From Gammaproteobacteria bacterium (GTDB lineage: Bacteria > Pseudomonadota > Gammaproteobacteria > SZUA-229): a stretch of 10,723 nucleotides of DNA. A program made the position numbers and the translations under genes. The stretch's first letter is position 1. Every line of letters begins with the position of its first letter. The stretch lies in assembly GCA_029879605.1 (NCBI GenBank), contig JAOUQA010000035.1, positions 1-10,723 on the forward strand, written 5' to 3'. The notes beneath the pieces are model-generated. The model saw nothing but the letters and a program-made list of their open reading frames with translations. It ran no database searches and had not been told where the DNA came from. This document shows positions 7,363 to 10,723 of this stretch, piece by piece.

Positions 7363-7368
7363 ATTATA
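7363..7368 (-). promoter_or_regulatory. Candidate -10 box (TATAAT) for the NDUFA9-like gene
   Basis: A perfect TATAAT on the minus strand, 22 bases before the chosen ATG at 7340. No recognisable -35 sits at 16-18 bp, and the surroundings are AT-rich, so a chance match is possible. It supports the 7340 start over the upstream TTG. Confidence 0.3.
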
Positions 7369-7421
7369 TATCTTGACAAAGTTTTACTTATAGCACAATC
7401 TACTTCAATGAATATGATTTG

Positions 7422-7427
7422 TATACA
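7422..7427 (+). promoter_or_regulatory. Candidate -10 box (TATACA) for the noncoding plus-strand transcript
   Basis: TATACA sits about 100 bases before the terminator hairpin at 7530-7563, in the gap between divergent genes. No clear -35 is seen at normal spacing. It is proposed mainly because the terminator requires a plus-strand transcript to start in this gap. Confidence 0.22.
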
Positions 7428-7563
7428 GAAAGTGAGGGTGGATTACGTGCGACCCGTGTGGTGCGGGACTGCTTTTCTGTGGGTTAGCTATCATATTTTC
7501 TGAGTTTTAAGTTAAGTAATGAAATAGACAGGCCGCAGATTCATTAGAACTGCGGCCTTTTTT
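7425..7563 (+). ncRNA. Candidate structured leader RNA or small RNA ending at an intrinsic terminator
   Basis: This stretch has no plausible coding frame. ACAGAAA (7425-7431) can pair with TTTCTGT (7474-7480). Inside lies a hairpin with CCCG (7453-7456) and CGGG (7464-7467) around a seven-base loop, extended by G7451-C7469, C7450-G7471 and G7449-C7472. GGGT at 7481-7484 could compete for ACCC (7452-7455), the kind of alternative pairing seen in switches. After about 50 AT-rich bases comes a strong terminator. Because the upstream neighbour is on the other strand, the terminator must serve a transcript begun in this gap. That makes it either a small RNA or an attenuated leader of the transporter gene at 7661. 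I do not recognise a known family. The true 5' end is unknown; if the TATACA box at 7422 is used, transcription would begin near 7434 and the outer stem would be lost. Confidence 0.35.
7530..7563 (+). terminator. Strong intrinsic terminator upstream of the EamA transporter gene
   Basis: A perfect 9-bp GC-rich stem, AGGCCGCAG (7530-7538) with CTGCGGCCT (7550-7558), can be extended by TTC/GAA with one bulged base to an ATTA loop. T's run through to 7563. It works in the plus direction; on the minus strand the hairpin is followed by a poor T-tract. It lies about 97 bp before the next start codon. Confidence 0.88.
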
Positions 7564-7585
7564 ATGGTGGCTAAAAACTAGCTGC

Positions 7586-7625
7586 TTGACAGTTATTTAA
7601 TAGCTTAAGCGTTAACTGAGCTCAG
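7586..7625 (+). promoter_or_regulatory. Candidate promoter region with perfect TTGACA and adjoining palindromes, upstream of eamA
   Basis: TTGACA occurs at 7586-7591, but the hexamers at 16-18 bp are poor; the nearest acceptable box (TTAACT, 7612-7617) is 20 bp away. The same stretch contains palindromes in near-contiguous order: GCTTAAGC (7603-7610), GTTAAC (7611-7616) and CTGAGCTCAG (7616-7625). An activator- or repressor-controlled promoter is conceivable. A promoter here would bypass the terminator at 7530-7563. Confidence 0.3.
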
Positions 7626-7660
7626 GGTCGATCTGAATGATGATTTATTGAAGGAAAAAA

Positions 7661-8566
7661 GTGGAACGAAAAAAATTATTAGTCATTTTACTGGCTTATG
7701 TGCTGGTAGTGTTAATCTGGTCTACAACGCCGTTAGCTATAAAATGGAGTAGTGAAGGGGTCGGGTTTCTTCTTGGGTTGACAGCAAGAATGTATATTGG
7801 CGCTTTGTTGTCACTGGTACTGGTAATTATTATCTATAAAAAACTACGGGTTGATGCACGCGCTGTTCATGTTTATTTTGCATCTGGATTGGCAATTTAT
7901 GGCGGCATGATGCCTGTATACTGGGGTGCTCAGTATATTGACTCGGGCCTGATTTCAGTTGTTTTTAGTCTGACTCCTATAGTAACCGCATTTCTGGCAG
8001 CGAGATTCTTATATGAGCAATCATTGACGATTTTTAAGATGATTGGATCAGTATTAGGGGTTCTGGGTCTGGTGGTTATTTTTTCTGATCAGATATCATT
8101 TGGCGAGCAGGCGATACTCGGTATTTCAGCTGTGGTTCTGTCAGTTGTTTTACATTCTATAAGTTCAGTCTGGATTAAGTACCTGAAGCCAGATTTGCCG
8201 GTTTTAATGATTACAGCAGGTGGACTCCTGTGCTCTTTGCCATTATTTCTGCTGACCTATTATCTTCTGGATGTGCAAATACCTGAAGCTGTTTCTTTGC
8301 GTCCGTTATTAGCAATCGTATATCTTGGTATTATGGGTTCTGTTGTTGGTTTTATGAGTTACTACTTCATACTGGTTCAACTACCAGCATCAACCGTGGC
8401 ACTGATTACATTAATTACGCCTGTTTTGGCGCTCTTGATTGGGGTATTGTTTAATAATGAGCTTGTCAGTTATTCGATTATACTTGGAGCAGTTTGTGTG
8501 CTGACCGGGTTATTGATTCACCAATGGGGTGCGGGCATAGTTAAAAAATTATGCGCATTACGATAA
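7661..8566 (+). CDS. EamA/DMT-superfamily inner-membrane transporter
   Basis: 301 residues, very hydrophobic, with about ten predicted helices arranged as two EamA repeats (roughly 8-142 and 153-290). Typical elements are the opening helix with LIWSTTPLAIKWS, the segment GAQYIDSGLISVVFSLTPIVTAFLA in repeat one, and the matching ILVQLPASTVALITLITPVLALLIG in repeat two. Family members export or import amino acids, sugars, nucleosides or drugs; the substrate cannot be read from sequence. Translation starts at GTG 7661, with AAGGA ending five to six bases upstream, and the reading frame begins with MERKK. The last 16 bp overlap the next gene, a small Omp85-type outer-membrane protein, so the two are probably co-translated. 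The terminator at 7530-7563 suggests either premature termination control or separation from an independent RNA. Confidence 0.9.
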   Translation: MERKKLLVILLAYVLVVLIWSTTPLAIKWSSEGVGFLLGLTARMYIGALLSLVLVIIIYKKLRVDARAVHVYFASGLAIYGGMMPVYWGAQYIDSGLISVVFSLTPIVTAFLAARFLYEQSLTIFKMIGSVLGVLGLVVIFSDQISFGEQAILGISAVVLSVVLHSISSVWIKYLKPDLPVLMITAGGLLCSLPLFLLTYYLLDVQIPEAVSLRPLLAIVYLGIMGSVVGFMSYYFILVQLPASTVALITLITPVLALLIGVLFNNELVSYSIILGAVCVLTGLLIHQWGAGIVKKLCALR

Positions 8567-9831
8567 ATAATATTTTGTTTGTATTGCTGGTACTGGTAAT
8601 TCCTGTATCAGTTAATGCTGCTGCATATGTTGATGAAATTCGTTTTGAAGGCAATGAGAAAACACGGTCATCAATATTAATGAATGAAATTGCTATTTCC
8701 CCGGGTGATGAACTGGATGGTAATAAAATCCAGGCATCTGTGCAGGCTATAATGGACCTGGGTTTGTTTCGTTCAGTTGATTATTATCTACAGGGTAAAA
8801 AGACGACTGATAGTTCGGGGGAATCGTTAATGGACCTGGTCTTTGTCGTTAAGGAAAAATATTATTTAATAGTGTTGCCCAGGTTTAAAACTGAGGATAA
8901 TGAAGTGCATATGGGTTTGCAGCTGCGTATGGATAATATAGGCGGTTTAAATCACCAGTTGCGGTTACTGGCATTAAATCGAGGGGAAACCGCGGGTATA
9001 AGAGAAAAGAAAGTTCAGCTTAAATATAAAGATCCACATGTATTTTCCAGTGATTATCAGCTTGTTGTGTCATTAGTGGATAGCAATGAAGTGATGGATA
9101 ATTTGTTGCTGGAAGATGAGAATGTAATTGATCAGTCTTTTTATGTGGGGGTTAGCAAGTATCTAGATGTTAGTCGAGGTAGTCGGGGTTATTTTGTAGG
9201 TGTGGGTACCAGTTATCGACTAAGACAGTTTGAGGGTGTTAGTTCAGGTCTGTTGCTTGATGAAACCGATGCGACTTCATTAAGTTTGTACTGGGGTTAT
9301 GAAGATGTAAATCGATATTTATATAATCGGGGTGGCAAGGAGTACGGATATTCTATTGAAGTATCTGACCGTGACCTGGGTAGTACATCAGAATTTGTAA
9401 TTAATAATTTTTATTATCGAAGTTATTACCGTTTTGAGTCGCGACCTGACGATAATTTAAATGTTCAGACTTTATTTTCCTATGCTACAGATTATGTGTT
9501 AAATGCCTATGCATTTAGTCTTGGCGGGAGTGATGATCTCAGGGGGTATGATAAAAACAGGTTTGAGGGTAATGCGCAGGTTTTATTAAATATAGAGTAT
9601 TTAACACCGGACGATGATCATAAGCGTTTACGTTATGCACTGTTTCTGGATGTGGGTAATGCCTTTGAGACAGTGCATGATATAAAAGCGAGTAAGCTAG
9701 AAACAGCGATTGGTTTTGGTGTGCGCTGGAAAATTCCTGTTTTTGTAAAAGTAGATCTCAGGATCGATGCCGGTTATGGTTTTGGTGATGATGATTACCG
9801 CATTAGTGTGAGTTCACACCACGCATTTTAA
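8551..9831 (+). CDS. Small BamA/TamA-like (Omp85) outer-membrane protein with one POTRA-like domain
   Basis: 426 residues. A Sec signal peptide (hydrophobic core about 8-20) probably cleaves after V21-N22-A23. Residues about 26-102 look like one POTRA domain: YVDEIRFEGNEKTRSSIL, a helix, then DLGLFRSVDYYL and FVVKEKY. The rest is a beta-barrel of the bacterial surface antigen type, with aromatic-rich alternating strands, the L6-loop motif LRGY (330-333, equivalent to VRGF) and a C-terminal phenylalanine as expected of an outer-membrane targeting signal. BamA has five POTRAs and about 800 residues, so this is neither BamA nor TamA; single- or few-POTRA members are mostly uncharacterised. It starts inside the EamA transporter gene (16-bp overlap) with no clear Shine-Dalgarno, which implies translational coupling. 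The 62 bp after the stop separate it from the convergent moaA. Confidence 0.87.
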   Translation: MRITINNILFVLLVLVIPVSVNAAAYVDEIRFEGNEKTRSSILMNEIAISPGDELDGNKIQASVQAIMDLGLFRSVDYYLQGKKTTDSSGESLMDLVFVVKEKYYLIVLPRFKTEDNEVHMGLQLRMDNIGGLNHQLRLLALNRGETAGIREKKVQLKYKDPHVFSSDYQLVVSLVDSNEVMDNLLLEDENVIDQSFYVGVSKYLDVSRGSRGYFVGVGTSYRLRQFEGVSSGLLLDETDATSLSLYWGYEDVNRYLYNRGGKEYGYSIEVSDRDLGSTSEFVINNFYYRSYYRFESRPDDNLNVQTLFSYATDYVLNAYAFSLGGSDDLRGYDKNRFEGNAQVLLNIEYLTPDDDHKRLRYALFLDVGNAFETVHDIKASKLETAIGFGVRWKIPVFVKVDLRIDAGYGFGDDDYRISVSSHHAF

Positions 9832-9893
9832 ATATAGGTTTTTGTGGTAAAACCAGTATGTTCAAGAGTTTTGTTAAGTCTGAGGTATCAGGT

Positions 9894-10723
9894 TTATCCA
9901 CCTGTATATGACATAAAGCGCAGGACTTTTTCCGGATGATCATTGAATTCATGTTTTTCAGGTTTCAGGTTGATTGCAGTTCTAATAGCCTGTTCCAGTT
10001 CATCATTACTGATACCTGCACGTAGCAAAGGGCGCAACTCGAAATGATGTTCCTGACCCAGGCAGGTATAAATAGTGCCATCAACAGAAAGCCTGACACG
10101 GTTACAGGTTTCACAGAAATGTTGAGACATGGGCGTAATAAAACCAATATTAATATCAGTATTGGCTACTTGTAGATAACGGGCAGGACCACCACCTGGC
10201 ATCACACCAGGAATCAGGTCAAAACGGCTGGCAAGTCGGTTTTTAATATCCTGTAGGTTGATATAGTTGTCTATCGCTTTGCGCCCCATATCACCGACCG
10301 GCATAATTTCGATAAAACGCAGGGTGAAGCCATGTTCGATACAGAAGTCAACCATGTCTTCAACTTCGTGATCATTGATGTCTTTCATGAGTACCATGTT
10401 GACTTTAATGGGTTTAAAGCCGGTGTTTTTTGCTGCCATTAGGCCGTCGAGAACTTTTTCCAGTTTGCCACCGGTAAGTTGTTTGAATGTAGTGCTATTC
10501 AGACTATCCAGGCTGACATTGATTCGGCTGATACCGGCTGATTTTAATTCATCGGCATGCCTGGCCATTCGAGTGGCATTGGTGCTTAGTGACAGGTCAT
10601 CCAGCTGGGGCAGGCTTGATAAGCGTCGAGCCAGCTGAGGAATATCTTTTCGAACCAGGGGTTCGCCGCCAGTGATTCTGACCCGACGGGTACCGAGGCG
10701 AGTAAAGGTTGAAATAACCCGTT
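9894..10723 (-). CDS. moaA: GTP 3',8-cyclase MoaA, C-terminal part (5' end outside the window)
   Basis: A radical-SAM enzyme that converts GTP to 3',8-cyclo-GTP, the first step of molybdenum cofactor synthesis with MoaC. The frame stays open to the window edge, so the visible 276 codons lack the N-terminal CxxxCxxC cluster. Visible motifs are RRVRITGGEPLVRKDI (SAM-binding GGEP), LSLSTNATRMARHADELK, ISRINVSLDSLN, FIEIMPVGDMG, and the C-terminal 4Fe-4S cysteines FCETCNRVRLS followed by TCLGQ. The protein ends in Tyr-Thr-Gly-Gly; the terminal GG is a MoaA hallmark needed for catalysis. Methionine codons near 10568 are internal, not starts, because conserved motifs lie upstream of them. It converges with the outer-membrane protein gene. 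Confidence 0.97.
   Translation of the reverse strand, partial: RVISTFTRLGTRRVRITGGEPLVRKDIPQLARRLSSLPQLDDLSLSTNATRMARHADELKSAGISRINVSLDSLNSTTFKQLTGGKLEKVLDGLMAAKNTGFKPIKVNMVLMKDINDHEVEDMVDFCIEHGFTLRFIEIMPVGDMGRKAIDNYINLQDIKNRLASRFDLIPGVMPGGGPARYLQVANTDINIGFITPMSQHFCETCNRVRLSVDGTIYTCLGQEHHFELRPLLRAGISNDELEQAIRTAINLKPEKHEFNDHPEKVLRFMSYTGG

Noticed and set aside
7380..7660. Known RNA families (tRNA, 6S, SRP RNA, tmRNA, c-di-GMP, guanidine, fluoride or SAH riboswitches) in the gap before the EamA gene
   Set aside because: I compared the remembered consensus motifs by eye and none fits; only generic hairpins and the terminator are supported.
9837..9854. GGTTTT/AAAACC hairpin between the Omp85-like gene and moaA as a bidirectional terminator
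   Set aside because: The stem is only six AT-rich pairs, and neither side is followed by a proper T-tract.

Overview
The window reads as ordinary chromosome of a gammaproteobacterium with moderate-to-low GC. The best taxonomic hint is the long HD-domain form of the CCA-adding enzyme, which aligns closely with the Escherichia coli type. MidA-family, UppP, NDUFA9-like, RpfC-like hybrid kinase and MoaA proteins fit a free-living or host-associated gammaproteobacterium. I cannot name a genus. I see no transposase, integrase, phage gene, CRISPR array, tRNA or rRNA.

Layout. Plus strand, 1-1765: the 3' part of a MidA-family methyltransferase, then uppP (undecaprenyl-diphosphate phosphatase) and a tightly linked VanZ-family membrane protein. 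vanZ converges on, and overlaps by 8 bp, a four-gene minus-strand block. Read in its transcription direction, that block is an NDUFA9-like NAD(P)-binding protein (7340-6396), a membrane hybrid sensor kinase with two receivers (6327-4321), a class V alanine/serine-glyoxylate aminotransferase (4254-3082), a hairpin terminator (about 3080-3011) and cca (2981-1758). Next comes a noncoding plus-strand segment (about 7380-7660) with a potentially structured RNA and a strong intrinsic terminator. It is followed by an overlapping pair: an EamA-type inner-membrane transporter and a small Omp85-type outer-membrane protein. The window closes with the 3' part of moaA on the minus strand.

How the genes fit together. 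UppP recycles the lipid carrier for peptidoglycan and O-antigen synthesis, and VanZ is also a membrane protein, so that pair is probably envelope related. Cca finishes tRNA 3' ends and MoaA starts molybdenum cofactor synthesis; both are housekeeping. The aminotransferase handles glyoxylate. The hybrid kinase is unusual: its HisKA domain keeps the histidine but lacks the residues after it that drive kinase and phosphatase chemistry. Its ATP-binding domain lacks the key N-box asparagine and the G boxes, while the last receiver is canonical.

The parts most worth a second look are this apparent pseudokinase, the unexplained RNA and terminator ahead of the transporter, and the translationally overlapping EamA/Omp85 pair, which could be a two-membrane export unit. 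The last idea is inference only.
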